From an uncultured Schlesneria sp. (lineage in GTDB: Bacteria > Planctomycetota > Planctomycetia > Planctomycetales > Planctomycetaceae), in assembly GCA_903840265.1 (NCBI GenBank), contig CAIMFH010000122.1:1-64000 (forward strand): a DNA stretch of 64,000 bases, in the 5' to 3' direction. Positions 17,468 to 27,460 of this stretch are shown here, one piece after another (position 1 is the stretch's first letter; every line of letters starts with the position of its first letter). The notes beneath the pieces are model-generated. The model made no database searches and was not told the DNA's origin. It worked only from the letters and a program-made list of their open reading frames with translations. Position numbers and translations under genes: made by a program.

Positions 17468-18154
17468 ATGTTTCATCTGCAAGGTATTACCAAGATCTAT
17501 CGGAAGCGAAGTCAGGAAGTCATCGCGTTTCGAACGGATCTGCTCGACATCGCGAAGGGCGAATATGTCGCCGTCGTTGGACCGAGCGGCAGCGGCAAGA
17601 CAACGTTGCTATCGCTCCTAGGCGGTATGTTGTCACCCGATTCGGGACAGGTGATGTTTGACGGTCAGTCTCTTTACGATCTGCCGTTGAATACTCGGAC
17701 TAAGCTGCGGCGCGATCGGATCGGTTTCGTGTTCCAGACATTCAATTTGGTCCCCTACTTGAGCGCCCTGGAGAATGTGCAGATCCCGCTCTATCTCGCA
17801 GGAATCGCACCCGCCGAACAGCGAGATCGAGCGGTCGCGCTGCTCGAACAGGTCGGACTCGCAAACCGACTGGATCATAAACCATGTGAATTGAGCACGG
17901 GCCAGCAACAGCGAGTCGCCCTGGCGAGAACGCTGGCGAACAATCCGCTGTTGATTCTGGCAGACGAACCAACGGGCAACCTCGACCCGGAAAGTCGCGA
18001 AGCAATTCTCTCGATGTTCGATGGATTCATCCGCGACGGCCGTACAATCGTGATGGTGACTCACGACCCCGCGGCCGCTGCGCGTGCTTCGCGGCGGTTG
18101 CGATTGATTGATGGATCGCTTGACGCCTCCGATTCCATCTCGGATGCCGCATAG
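17468..18154 (+). CDS. ABC transporter ATP-binding protein (LolD/MacB type)
   Basis: A 228-residue nucleotide-binding subunit. It shows Walker A GPSGSGKTT, the Q-loop region GFVFQTFNLVPYLSALENV, the signature LSTGQQQRVALAR, Walker B LILADEPTGNLD and the switch His in VMVTHD. The sequence after the Q-loop is typical of the LolD/MacB/FtsE group, which pair with four-helix FtsX-like permeases such as the one just upstream. An AGGAG ribosome-binding site precedes the ATG. It is the last gene of the efflux run and converges on the minus-strand lipoprotein gene. Confidence 0.95.
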   Translation: MFHLQGITKIYRKRSQEVIAFRTDLLDIAKGEYVAVVGPSGSGKTTLLSLLGGMLSPDSGQVMFDGQSLYDLPLNTRTKLRRDRIGFVFQTFNLVPYLSALENVQIPLYLAGIAPAEQRDRAVALLEQVGLANRLDHKPCELSTGQQQRVALARTLANNPLLILADEPTGNLDPESREAILSMFDGFIRDGRTIVMVTHDPAAAARASRRLRLIDGSLDASDSISDAA

Positions 18155-18182
18155 GGGTGACATCGCTCGGAAAGTGCCACGA

Positions 18183-18638
18183 TCAGGGTTTAAGATGAAA
18201 GACGAGATCCTCTGTCCCCTCCTCCGGGATGTTGGCGCTCAGGTCTGACATGGTCGGAAGAGCGTATTTTTCCGGAATCAACGAGATGGCTTGGATCGGC
18301 GAAGGGTCATCAGCGCCTCCCGTGCCCCCTGACGGCATCGCGGTCTTCATCACAGAGACGGCATACCTTCCAGGCACCGCTCCGACATCAGGTGGGAACG
18401 TCCTGAGTTCGAATTTCCCTTGAACATCAGTTACGGCAGAGGCACCGATTCCGCCGGGAGCCGTTGGCTGGAACACGACGATGGCGCCTTCCAGAGGTTT
18501 CCCTTGAAACGTTACCTCTCCGCGAGCCGGTGCCGTCGACGGACGAGCGGCCAGCCAACGATCCTTCTGTCTTCCGCACCCAGCGATGACTAGCACCGCA
18601 ACCACTATCAGAGTCACTTGAGCTTGCGCTCGGTACAT
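18183..18638 (-). CDS. Carboxypeptidase-regulatory-like lipoprotein
   Basis: A 151-residue lipoprotein. The signal peptide ends in a lipobox (LVIAGCG), and the mature part has one Ig-like domain of the carboxypeptidase-regulatory type: GEVTFQGKPLEGAIVVF, then TDVQGKFELRTF and GRYAVSVMKT. Planctomycetes encode many such proteins, often directly downstream of DUF1559 genes, as here (57 bp gap). The function is unknown; an outer-surface structural or adhesion role is a guess. Confidence 0.85.
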   Translation of the reverse strand: MYRAQAQVTLIVVAVLVIAGCGRQKDRWLAARPSTAPARGEVTFQGKPLEGAIVVFQPTAPGGIGASAVTDVQGKFELRTFPPDVGAVPGRYAVSVMKTAMPSGGTGGADDPSPIQAISLIPEKYALPTMSDLSANIPEEGTEDLVFHLKP

Positions 18639-18695
18639 CTCGCTTCAACTTTCTTTCAAAACAGGTTAGCAAACTCCGTCGGACTGGCCAGACGA

Positions 18696-19763
18696 TTAGA
18701 AATCACCGACGACTTCTCCGCTGGCACGCGTCCCCAAAGCACCCCACACGCCATACGGACTGGCGGTTGAAGTTGTCACGGCGGGTAGTAGTGCCGCCTG
18801 GTTTCCGGTGTCAATGTTCTCACTGACGAAGCGTACGGCTCCATCTGCCATCAGAACTTGTACTCCGCCCGAGTGACGACTCTCGGCACTGTAGATGCCG
18901 TCGCAATAAGAGGTTCCTCCGCCGTTACTGAAACAACTAGCCGAATTCGGTCGAATTGCAGTCGAGAAGGCTGTGAATGAGCCGGCTCCATCAGCCCAGC
19001 GATAGGCGCGCGCGGGCTCGCCGGTATAGGCACCACCCGGGTAGGACTTTGTGGTCGCGTTCCAAAGTGCAGCACACGCAGCAGGGCTGGCACCGCCGGC
19101 TGGCAAAACAGTCTTGGCAATGATCCCCGGACCGTTCGTCGAGGATGCGGCCACCATCTCTGCCATGGCAATTGTATTGCTGGTGCCATCCTGCGCATCA
19201 CGGATTCCGTAGCAGGTTAAAGCCGCGAACATGCCGCGGCTGCGGGTCGGAACCGGGAAGGCCGGTCGAGCGCATCCATTTCCCGCGTGGCTATCTCCGG
19301 CGCAGAACATGTAGTTCTTCTTACCGCGCGTATTCGCTGCATTGTTCGGATCCTGTTGTCCCGAATCACTGGGGCACTGCATCACAGAAATCACTCGCGT
19401 CCAAGGCAGATTGTTGTTGTAAGGAGGGTTATCTCCGGGAAGAGATTGAATCTCTTGATAGACGCCCGTCTGATCAACAAACGGCAAGAGGCAGGCAATT
19501 CCACTGAGACGACTACGCTGGCCACCACTGCTGAGGTTTCCCGTTCCTCCGCCGAAAAACGGGAAGTTGCTGTAAACATCGTGGTAGTTGTGCAGCGCCA
19601 GCCCGAACTGCTTGAGGTTGTTCTTGCATTGAGTTCGACGAGCAGCCTCGCGCGCCTGCTGGACGGCTGGTAGTAACAGAGCGATCAGAACGGCGATGAT
19701 CGCGATCACGACCAACAGCTCAATCAGCGTGAATCCGGTTTTGGAACGTTTCGACATCAACAT
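18696..19763 (-). CDS. DUF1559 protein with type IV pilin-like N-terminus
   Basis: A 355-residue member of the large planctomycete DUF1559 family. The N-terminus has a prepilin-type cleavage/methylation motif ([20 protein letters not shown]) followed by the family signature [21 protein letters not shown]. The long C-terminal beta-rich domain ends with the family closing pattern [24 protein letters not shown]. It would be processed by a prepilin peptidase and assembled or retained at the cell surface. Start could be the first Met or the third residue (MSKRSK). It heads a probable two-gene unit with the lipoprotein downstream. A paralogue lies at 60492-61421. Confidence 0.95.
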   Translation of the reverse strand: MLMSKRSKTGFTLIELLVVIAIIAVLIALLLPAVQQAREAARRTQCKNNLKQFGLALHNYHDVYSNFPFFGGGTGNLSSGGQRSRLSGIACLLPFVDQTGVYQEIQSLPGDNPPYNNNLPWTRVISVMQCPSDSGQQDPNNAANTRGKKNYMFCAGDSHAGNGCARPAFPVPTRSRGMFAALTCYGIRDAQDGTSNTIAMAEMVAASSTNGPGIIAKTVLPAGGASPAACAALWNATTKSYPGGAYTGEPARAYRWADGAGSFTAFSTAIRPNSASCFSNGGGTSYCDGIYSAESRHSGGVQVLMADGAVRFVSENIDTGNQAALLPAVTTSTASPYGVWGALGTRASGEVVGDF

Positions 19764-20057
19764 ACACTCAAACTCCGATAATCAATCACAACGCTTGTCA
19801 TGCGAAGTACTTGGTGGCCAGCACCAAGACTTCAACAGAATCCGCTGATCCGTTTTGGGGAGCGGTCCAGACGCTCTATGCCGTCCAGTTCGTGTTGACT
19901 GAATAGTCAGTCATTCCGAAGGGCGCATAAAGGGGTTGTGAATTTACGGCGAAGTTCGGGCAGTCCGACATCGGTCTGCCAGAGATTATCCAACAACTCA
20001 GGTAAAACTCAGGCAGTGAACATTTTTCTTTCGATCATAGGCACTCTTCTGTTGCGA
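19764..20057. other. Intergenic, no gene seen
   Basis: About 290 bp between the giant gene's 3' end and the DUF1559 gene's start, both on the minus strand. It should carry the DUF1559 promoter. No clear hairpin terminator or promoter was recognised. Confidence 0.4.
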
Positions 20058-23000
20058 TCATTGCTTCGGAGGCGATGCTTCTCGCACCAGGGCTCCGTTC
20101 ATTTCCGAAATGACGAGGATCGAGAACTTGCCGGCACGTTCCAGATCGCTTGTGCTCAGTGAGGCGTAGTCAAAGCGGCCGCGGATATCCGTGTAGCCGT
20201 CTTTGTAGAACTTCACGCTGCCGTCATTCATTTGAGCGTAGACTTTCACATACGATTTGGCGATCGGCTTGCCAGTCACCTGATGAGTCACCTTGATCTG
20301 ACCGTAGTTTTCAATGACCTGAACGGCCAGAGAATTCGAGTAGTAGGCCTGAGCCTTTGTTTGACCGGCCGCGACAATTTCAACCAGGACATTCTTGTTG
20401 TGGAGTGACTCTGGCAGTGGGATGGACGTTGTTCCTCGTGTCTTGCCGTCAGCGAGTTCCAACTTGGATTCGACCGAGAGATTTGGCTTGATCGAACTGA
20501 ACTGGCCGCTGAACTGCTGCACGAATGGATTGCGGCTGAAGAGTAGCTCGACATCCATTTCATAGAAGTTCACCCGAGCCGCGTTGATGTTCTGGAAGTT
20601 CAGCGTGATCTGCTTGGCCTCGACTTTAAAGTCGAAGTTGGGCTCGGTTGCAGCCAATGCTGTCTGTTGCTGACCGCGATCTTCCGGATCAACGGGCTTG
20701 GCATCGGGCCCTTTTCCTTCGGCCTCATCGAGTTGTGCAGCAATAGTATTGAACGTATTTCGCCAACGATCGACGGGATGATCCGCATACTTGGCCGCAA
20801 TACCACGTGCCTTGGCATGAGCTTCAGTGAAGAAATCCAGGTAGGCGGCACAGTAGTCGTACTGCAGATGCGTGGCCACTTTGTCCACGTTCACACGAGC
20901 AAACGTCGCCAGGGCATCTTCCAGGCGATCTTGCAACAACAAGTGATACGTGACCGCCAGCAGATCATCGTCGTCGAGTTGCCGCTCGTAACTCAGTTCT
21001 CGCAGCAAGCGATGATATTGCCAGTATTGCCGATCGTTGACGATCTGGCGTCGTTTGCCAAGTGAATGGGCTCGGGCGTTGACCAGCGGTTTGTATTCCA
21101 GGTGCTCGTAAACTCGTCTTTTGACCAAATCGACGACCAGCAGTGGGCTGGTCAGCCGGCCGCCTGCTTCGTTGACGATTTGATCGACATGTTGCAGGAA
21201 TTCCCGGGCGGCTGCCGCGATGTTGTGCTTCAGCGAATATGACCAGAGCGTCTGTTGGTAAACGTGTCGCGAGGCCAGCTTGGCAATCACAGCTTCGAAC
21301 ATTTTCACGTCGTTCATGCGCCACGCGATCTTGTCCATGTTCAATTCATTGATGTTGTGCTTATCCAAAAAGGCCAGCACTTCATCATCGGAGGCGTGTT
21401 GCGAGACGTAGTCCCACGACTGAGTGTCGATCTTCGTCGCTTTGTCGACCACGTTGAGAGTTACCGGCGCGGCTGCGGCGATCAAGGCTTCGTTCTTTGC
21501 CACATGGACAGGGAAATGAGGTGCCTGACCAGCCGCTGGAAAATAGAAATGATATTCGACCGTCTGAGTGTGATATGGCTCCAGATTCAGATGCACAGTT
21601 CGTGTCGCCTGACTATTTAGAACGGGCATAGCTCCCTGTGGGATCTGCAGCAAAACATTGATCTTCTGTCGCGATGATGTCGGATTCGTGATGACAACCT
21701 GGCAGCCGTAAACCGTGTGGACCAGGAATTCGTCAACGATGTACTTGTCAATCGTTTCGCCATTCTCCTGCCGCGTTCGATCACCGTGTCGGAAAAAGTT
21801 CTCACTGACCAGAATGCCGCCCGCCTGTGCTGGGGGAGCACCCACACTGCGAATTTCTTCGTGAAAGACGACGACCGAGTTCGCCGGCGTGAGTGTCATC
21901 TTGATGCCATCGAACTTCGATTCATGCTTGCCCGACTCGAATGGAAGATCGAGCACGGCCAGTGCCATCAACATCTCAGGGAAATTGCGAGAAGCTTCGG
22001 CCATGTTCCGCGAGAGGAACGGTGTCGCGGGATCATGTTGAGCGAAGTCTTTCCAGAAGGCATTGACCGTCACCAGTCCACCATTCTGCTGATCGATCGT
22101 CAGATGATGATAGTTGTTTTCGGCCCATTCCCAGGTCTTGTCGAGCTTGCGATAGAGCTGACGGATACCTTCACGAACTTCTGACATATCGTCGAAGTAG
22201 TTGAGTTGCCGTTCTTTCGCCTCGCCAGCAGCGTTGTCCTGATCTGCAGACAGACGCGACAAGCTTTTGCCGTCTTTGGCTGACATATCCCGCTTGGCCT
22301 TCTCCATGACCACCTGTTTTTTTCGATGAAGTTGCTCCGATTCCGCCAATTCTCGGCGACCGCTGCTCGGACTTGATGTCACTGGCGGACTCGGTGCAGC
22401 CGCAGCCACCCCAAACAAAGCGTTCCCGGCTGAGGCTTTTAGTTCGCTTTGAGGCATGGCCTCGTCCATCGCTTCGCGGAGTCCCAATGCATCATTGAGA
22501 TCCAGCGAACTACGCTTCACGGCGGTATCAAACAGTCGGTTGAAGTTGTCGATGTTCGGTGGCAGCAGCGAATAGAGGTCACCGACATGGCGAGACGTCT
22601 TTGGTCGTTCGCCTTGAACTCGTTGCGCCAGCAGGATTCGCTCAACGATGTTCAGTTGTTCGTGATTCCATGGGAGCAAGAATTCCGAGAGATCGTGTCC
22701 CAGCAAGTAGTGGTCGATGAATGTCTGATCCTTTTTGTTCGCCAGGTAGGGCAGGATCACCGCTTTGAAGAACTCTGGATCCTTTTTAGAGAGGAACAGG
22801 CTGAGTTCGTGGCTGGCATGCTTAGAGTAGAGCGTTTGCTTTTCTGCTGGTTTCAGCTTGGGCCAGTTCATGAGAAACGCGAACTCGATCAGCTTGGGGT
22901 CGCGATTCAGCGTGGCGTACAAGGCATAGACGCGAGCGAGGCTATCGTAGGCTTCAAACTTCGAAGTGGTGATGTCCGCCAGGCTGAATGGCTGTCCGCC

Positions 23001-26000
23001 TGGAATCACGGTGATTTGCTTCTGCTGCGTGAAATTCCCCTTGGGATCTAGCCCCGCCAGTAAACGCAGGTCGATGAAAGTGGGTTTAGATTCAACCAGC
23101 GCGGTGCTGCGGTAGGTCATGTTGATCGGATCGACCGCCACGACATGTAAATGCTGGTGAGTTCCCAACGCTTCGTTCTTGATCTCGATGATTCCCTTGT
23201 CGTCCGGAGTGAGATTGCCAAGGACTACGGCTCCTTCACGCAGGAAATCGAGATTCGCGAAATGGCCGTGTGCTTCATCCGATTTGGGGCCGGGGGCAGG
23301 CGCCCTGTCCATCGCGCTGCCCGCTTTACCACCGGCTGAACCGAACACTTCACCACCTGCCGCGACTTGTTCGCCTGTCTGAGTTTCGCGAACAGCCCAA
23401 GGGTTCAGCAACAAGGAAGGCCGATCGAGCATGTTGCCTGGAAACTTGTTCGCGTACTTTCGGTCGATGATGTAACGATATTCGTCTCCGATGTTTCTGC
23501 CCGTCAGATAAACCGATTGCGCGGGAGACTGCGAGAAGAGATAAGGTTCGGGCCCACGAACACGGCTGAGGTGTGCATAGACACCATATTCCGGGACGTA
23601 TCTGGTGGCGAAGACGTGAACGCGAGTGAACTTGTTCGCGTTCTGAAGCTTGACGACGACTTTGCCTTCGCCAGCGGTGATCGATTCGATCTGCACTGGA
23701 GCCAAGGCAGGTGTTTCTAACTGGCGATGAGAGCCAAGGACGAATCGCCCGAGATGTTCTCCCGCGGTCAAACGAATGCGGATCCGTGTCCCCGACGATT
23801 TCAGCAGCAGTTCAAAGTCGCCCGCGGGCAGCTTGTCGAGGACCAGCATTCCGTCTTTGACGCTGAGATTGGCAAAGCGATCTGTCACATACACGTCGCC
23901 GCGAAGTTCCAGCAACGACACTTCGCTTCGTTCTGGCTTATTGCCGCCACTGCGCGGCAGATAAGGGAGTGATAGTGCTTCGCCGACTCGACCATGCAGC
24001 GTTTGCGAGTAGGTATGTTCGTCCGATCGCAAATACCATGAGTGCGACGTTCCTTCAGGGCCGGTGGCTGCGATCGAGGCAATGTCGATCAAGGCACCCA
24101 AAGCAATACGACCTGCCGGGTCAGTCTTCAAGACGACATTGTACGGATGACGGAAATCGCGATGCTTCACGGCAAATGAGACGGGTCGCGAGGCACGCGA
24201 TTCGCCCGTTTTGCCCCGAATTTCCAGGATGTACCCCGCGGCTGTTTTCAACAGATGCAAGTCTTCGACTTTTTCTGTGCGGTCAATCTCATTGAGCGTG
24301 AACGTGTCGCTGGCAGCAAGATCGATCTTCTGTCCGCCGGTGCTCAGGCGTTTGACCTTCGCGGTCAATGCAAACGAGATGGCCGCCAGGCGGGCAGGGA
24401 CTTGGAATTCATGTGTGGATTCACGGTCTTCGAACAATTTGAAGTCGGGAATCTCCTGCGAAGACACGATGCCGTCGAGATCGGTGCTCGTCATGGTGAG
24501 CTTCACCTCTTCGAGCAGCTTCAAGGAGACAGGGGTTCCGTTGAGTCCCAGACTGGGGCGAATTACGACTTCGGCGGTCTTGCGTTTCAGTAGCGATTCG
24601 CGATCAACGTAGATCCCGGCAGTCAAACCATAGTTTTCGCCTTCGTGGATGAACATATCGAGCGACGAGAATTCTCCGCGCGAGATTACGATGGGCTGCG
24701 TTACCGGTGCCGCACTGAAGGGGACAACGATTGTTCCGTCCTTCGCCGCCGTGAACTCGTGACCGGCCATCCAGATGGAGGCGTCATTCACCTGCTTATT
24801 TTGCTCATCAAGAATCGTAAAGATTTGCCCAGCGCTGCCGGTTCGTACTAGGTGGCGGAGTCGGCCTTTGCGGATCAAGGCTCGGCTACTGCGGCCGTTT
24901 CCGATGAAGTCGACGACGTAGACACCCGGCTTGGTCAATTGCGGGAATTCATACTTCCGGGCGACTCGGCGAAGCGGCGCGTCGTTGTATGCATAGGTCT
25001 TTTCAACGTTCGCCACCAGGCCGTCCAGGTTCACGTCGGTATCGACTTCTCGCAAATGTTCTCGATAGTAGTTTCGCGTATTCACCTCGAAGACTTTGAC
25101 GATTAGCGTGCCGACGTTTTTGACGTTCAGGTCCAATGCCACTGCTTCATCAGGACCGAATTGTGTTTTGTTCGTGGGAACAAAGTCGATATCGATCCGT
25201 TCCTTGAGTTGCTGGAACAGTTCGGGAGGCAGCATGGATGCCCATTGCTCTGGCTCGCCTAAACCGTTGACAATTTTTGTTTCGGCGAACAGATGTCGCA
25301 GATAGACGTCATTGATGTAGGGTTCGAAGGCTTTGGCATTCGCGGCGTCGATGAAAATCTGCGAGAGATAGGCTCGAACCAATGGTTCATCGTTGCCGAT
25401 GGGGGCAAGCAAGGTTGCTCCTCCATAATTGGAGTTGAGATCGCAGGCGTAGCGTTTGAGGTCATCGGACTCCTGCATCGCCTTCGACAGATAGCCGACA
25501 TGTCGCGGCAACTTGAGATATTCGATCAACAGTTCCTGGTTGTACTGACCTCGCAATTGGCCGAGGACCAATCGATGATAGAGTACCTGCGCCTTCAGCG
25601 AGTTGTGGACGGGAGCGAGCCGTTTTGCGAATGCTGTCAGTCGGTTGAGATACGCTTCGAGCAACTTCGGATCGTGCCGCCATCCTTCATCAGCGCCGGG
25701 TTGGAGCTTTGTCAGATAGGCAACCACAAAGTTCTGTTGATCCAGCAGGTCTGGTAGCAGTTTCAACATGTCTTCAAGCTGCGTCAGCAGGAGCTGACGA
25801 TGAATTCCCATTGAACCGAAGCCGCCGGAGTTCGGATAGTGGAAGTCATCCACGATCAGTTTGACGAGCGTGTCGTAATCGGGACGCTGCAGTCGCGAGA
25901 TGTAGTTGCGGCGGCGATTGGGGTTCATTGCCGCTTGTGATAGCCAATCGAGCGCCGAATCTTCGAAGGCGTCCAGGTTGTCGATGGAGTATCCGTCCGC

Positions 26001-26432
26001 GCGCTTCGTGTATTCATCGCGGCTGATATTCTTTTGATCGAGGGCGATCGGCAGATTGGGTTCGACGCCTAATTGCTCGCGCTGGTGCCCATAGTGCAAA
26101 CCCAGTCGCTGACGAAGATAGTTCAGCGAGTCCTCGGAATTTTTCTCATAGCTCAACAGGGCGAGTCGCGTTTGGATTTCCGTCAGTCGCGCGGACTGCC
26201 CATGGCGCTGGTGCCATGTCGCAAACAGCTCACGGACTTTTCCGAATTGCTCGGTGTTCAGATAGTGCAGGGCGTGAAAGTAGTAGTAATCCTCGGTGCC
26301 GGGAACCAGCTGTTTGAGAACGGTTGCCCGGTCAGGTGCCAGCGAGAAATCCTCGACAAACTGAATCTCACCGCCGATTCCAAACGGAGCCATCGCCAGC
26401 AATAAGATTCCCACGGGAAGGATGCGGCGCAT
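20058..26432 (-). CDS. Giant secreted protein, alpha-2-macroglobulin-like in style
   Basis: A protein of about 2,124 residues. The start at 26432 is chosen over 26507 because a perfect AGGAGTT lies 4 nt upstream and the product then begins with a clean signal peptide (MRRILPVGILLLAMAPFGIGG). The N-terminal third is helical and repeat-like. The middle has macroglobulin-like beta domains (FGPDEAVALDLNVKNVG; LTKPGVYVVDFIGNGR). A low-complexity, probably disordered region follows (AAAPSPPVTSSPSSGRRE), then another beta region (VYGCQVVITNPTSSRQKINV), helical repeats and a C-terminal beta domain with a carboxypeptidase-regulatory-like end. No CxEQ thioester is visible, so a classical proteinase trap is unlikely. 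Single gene, no obvious operon partner. Function unknown. Confidence 0.85.
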   Translation of the reverse strand: MRRILPVGILLLAMAPFGIGGEIQFVEDFSLAPDRATVLKQLVPGTEDYYYFHALHYLNTEQFGKVRELFATWHQRHGQSARLTEIQTRLALLSYEKNSEDSLNYLRQRLGLHYGHQREQLGVEPNLPIALDQKNISRDEYTKRADGYSIDNLDAFEDSALDWLSQAAMNPNRRRNYISRLQRPDYDTLVKLIVDDFHYPNSGGFGSMGIHRQLLLTQLEDMLKLLPDLLDQQNFVVAYLTKLQPGADEGWRHDPKLLEAYLNRLTAFAKRLAPVHNSLKAQVLYHRLVLGQLRGQYNQELLIEYLKLPRHVGYLSKAMQESDDLKRYACDLNSNYGGATLLAPIGNDEPLVRAYLSQIFIDAANAKAFEPYINDVYLRHLFAETKIVNGLGEPEQWASMLPPELFQQLKERIDIDFVPTNKTQFGPDEAVALDLNVKNVGTLIVKVFEVNTRNYYREHLREVDTDVNLDGLVANVEKTYAYNDAPLRRVARKYEFPQLTKPGVYVVDFIGNGRSSRALIRKGRLRHLVRTGSAGQIFTILDEQNKQVNDASIWMAGHEFTAAKDGTIVVPFSAAPVTQPIVISRGEFSSLDMFIHEGENYGLTAGIYVDRESLLKRKTAEVVIRPSLGLNGTPVSLKLLEEVKLTMTSTDLDGIVSSQEIPDFKLFEDRESTHEFQVPARLAAISFALTAKVKRLSTGGQKIDLAASDTFTLNEIDRTEKVEDLHLLKTAAGYILEIRGKTGESRASRPVSFAVKHRDFRHPYNVVLKTDPAGRIALGALIDIASIAATGPEGTSHSWYLRSDEHTYSQTLHGRVGEALSLPYLPRSGGNKPERSEVSLLELRGDVYVTDRFANLSVKDGMLVLDKLPAGDFELLLKSSGTRIRIRLTAGEHLGRFVLGSHRQLETPALAPVQIESITAGEGKVVVKLQNANKFTRVHVFATRYVPEYGVYAHLSRVRGPEPYLFSQSPAQSVYLTGRNIGDEYRYIIDRKYANKFPGNMLDRPSLLLNPWAVRETQTGEQVAAGGEVFGSAGGKAGSAMDRAPAPGPKSDEAHGHFANLDFLREGAVVLGNLTPDDKGIIEIKNEALGTHQHLHVVAVDPINMTYRSTALVESKPTFIDLRLLAGLDPKGNFTQQKQITVIPGGQPFSLADITTSKFEAYDSLARVYALYATLNRDPKLIEFAFLMNWPKLKPAEKQTLYSKHASHELSLFLSKKDPEFFKAVILPYLANKKDQTFIDHYLLGHDLSEFLLPWNHEQLNIVERILLAQRVQGERPKTSRHVGDLYSLLPPNIDNFNRLFDTAVKRSSLDLNDALGLREAMDEAMPQSELKASAGNALFGVAAAAPSPPVTSSPSSGRRELAESEQLHRKKQVVMEKAKRDMSAKDGKSLSRLSADQDNAAGEAKERQLNYFDDMSEVREGIRQLYRKLDKTWEWAENNYHHLTIDQQNGGLVTVNAFWKDFAQHDPATPFLSRNMAEASRNFPEMLMALAVLDLPFESGKHESKFDGIKMTLTPANSVVVFHEEIRSVGAPPAQAGGILVSENFFRHGDRTRQENGETIDKYIVDEFLVHTVYGCQVVITNPTSSRQKINVLLQIPQGAMPVLNSQATRTVHLNLEPYHTQTVEYHFYFPAAGQAPHFPVHVAKNEALIAAAAPVTLNVVDKATKIDTQSWDYVSQHASDDEVLAFLDKHNINELNMDKIAWRMNDVKMFEAVIAKLASRHVYQQTLWSYSLKHNIAAAAREFLQHVDQIVNEAGGRLTSPLLVVDLVKRRVYEHLEYKPLVNARAHSLGKRRQIVNDRQYWQYHRLLRELSYERQLDDDDLLAVTYHLLLQDRLEDALATFARVNVDKVATHLQYDYCAAYLDFFTEAHAKARGIAAKYADHPVDRWRNTFNTIAAQLDEAEGKGPDAKPVDPEDRGQQQTALAATEPNFDFKVEAKQITLNFQNINAARVNFYEMDVELLFSRNPFVQQFSGQFSSIKPNLSVESKLELADGKTRGTTSIPLPESLHNKNVLVEIVAAGQTKAQAYYSNSLAVQVIENYGQIKVTHQVTGKPIAKSYVKVYAQMNDGSVKFYKDGYTDIRGRFDYASLSTSDLERAGKFSILVISEMNGALVREASPPKQ

Positions 26433-26982
26433 GTGTAACTCCTGTCGAATTGAGGACTTCGGGTCAAAGGCCCGGCGATGAATATCTCGGCGACTCGATT
26501 GAGACATGAAAGCCTACGGTGTTATGACGTCTGTGACGTGCCGGCGTACAGAAAGTTCCCCAGTTTTGCCCCAGGATGCAGGGACTGCTCTTTCGAGTGC
26601 CAATGGAGGCAAGCGTTTACAGGTAGTCCATTGAGGGCTGAAGAGCAGGTGTACAGGGATCATTGGGCTGAGTTTCCTTACGATTTGGCAGAATTTGTCA
26701 GTCCATGGCAGGGTTTTCGGGGGGGTGACAGTTTTTTCACAGGGAAATGCGAAGTCGCGGACAGAAAAGTGACAGAGATCGCTGGCATTAGCGCTCGAGG
26801 CCAATCTGGCGATTGGGCGTTGATGGTGGTGTGACAGTGGGGCATGTGGTCGCATTCTCCTTTCTGGGTGCAGTCAGTTTCAAACAGTATGGGGCCGGGC
26901 GGCTGTTGAGCTGCGCGAGGGTGCATTGGCTAAGTTGTCATGTGAACATGCATTCAAAGCAGGGTTGTGAGTTGTTGGGCCA

Positions 26983-27000
26983 GGGGGGCTTACGCCCCCC
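26983..27000. repeat. GC-only hairpin, GGGGGGC-TTAC-GCCCCCC
   Basis: A perfect 7-bp inverted repeat of six G/C pairs plus one, separated by TTAC. It is isolated in the gene desert, has no T-run and is therefore not a standard terminator. The look is that of a dispersed intergenic palindrome. Confidence 0.65.
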
Positions 27001-27254
27001 GCTCAGGGAAGAGGTGGGGGCGGTGTGGTCGTTGTTGTCATCAACTATTGGAACAGGAACCTCTGATCTTCCGCTAAGAGAGCGGCCCAGAGGCGTGTCC
27101 GTTGGTTACGGTACACCTGCGACTATTGTCGTCGCCCTGATTGTCCGGTTTGTGGTGTCCTGATCAAGACGGTGTTTGGAAAACTTGGCACCTTTCTTTG
27201 AAGATTTCACTGACAGATTTTGACACTGGAGGACAGTTTTTGACATTGGGGGAC

Positions 27255-27280
27255 AAAACAGCCCTGTTTTTGGCTGTTTT
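27255..27280. terminator. Inverted repeat AAAACAGCC/GGCTGTTTT, terminator-like
   Basis: A perfect 9-bp stem with an 8-nt T-rich loop; the arms end in A-runs on one side and T-runs on the other, so it could terminate transcription in either direction. No gene ends close to it, the nearest being the PPOX gene end at 27561, about 280 bp away on the minus strand. That gene runs toward it. Confidence 0.5.
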
Positions 27281-27427
27281 CCTCAAAAAAGTGCGTGTTT
27301 TTGACAGTGCTTTTAGCGACTAGAAGGTCGGCCTGAAAAGTGCTGAGGAGAGACGAAATCAAATCTCGAATCTCACATTTTGATCCAATGGTGGAAGCGA
27401 TTACCGCTATGGGTCAAGTGGCATGGG

Positions 27428-27460
27428 CACTGGTTGTCCGCTGCGGCCAACCAGTGGCAC
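27428..27460. repeat. Palindromic repeat with CACTGGTTG/CAACCAGTG arms
   Basis: A perfect 9-bp inverted repeat with an 11-nt loop, ending in TGGCAC. The end sequence links it to other intergenic palindromes of this window (29288, 11762, 53126). It lies between the PPOX gene's 3' end and the gene desert. Confidence 0.6.

Noticed and set aside
20058-26507. Start of the giant gene at 26507
   Set aside because: The extra 25 residues are charged and would bury the signal peptide; the ATG at 26432 has a perfect AGGAGTT before it.
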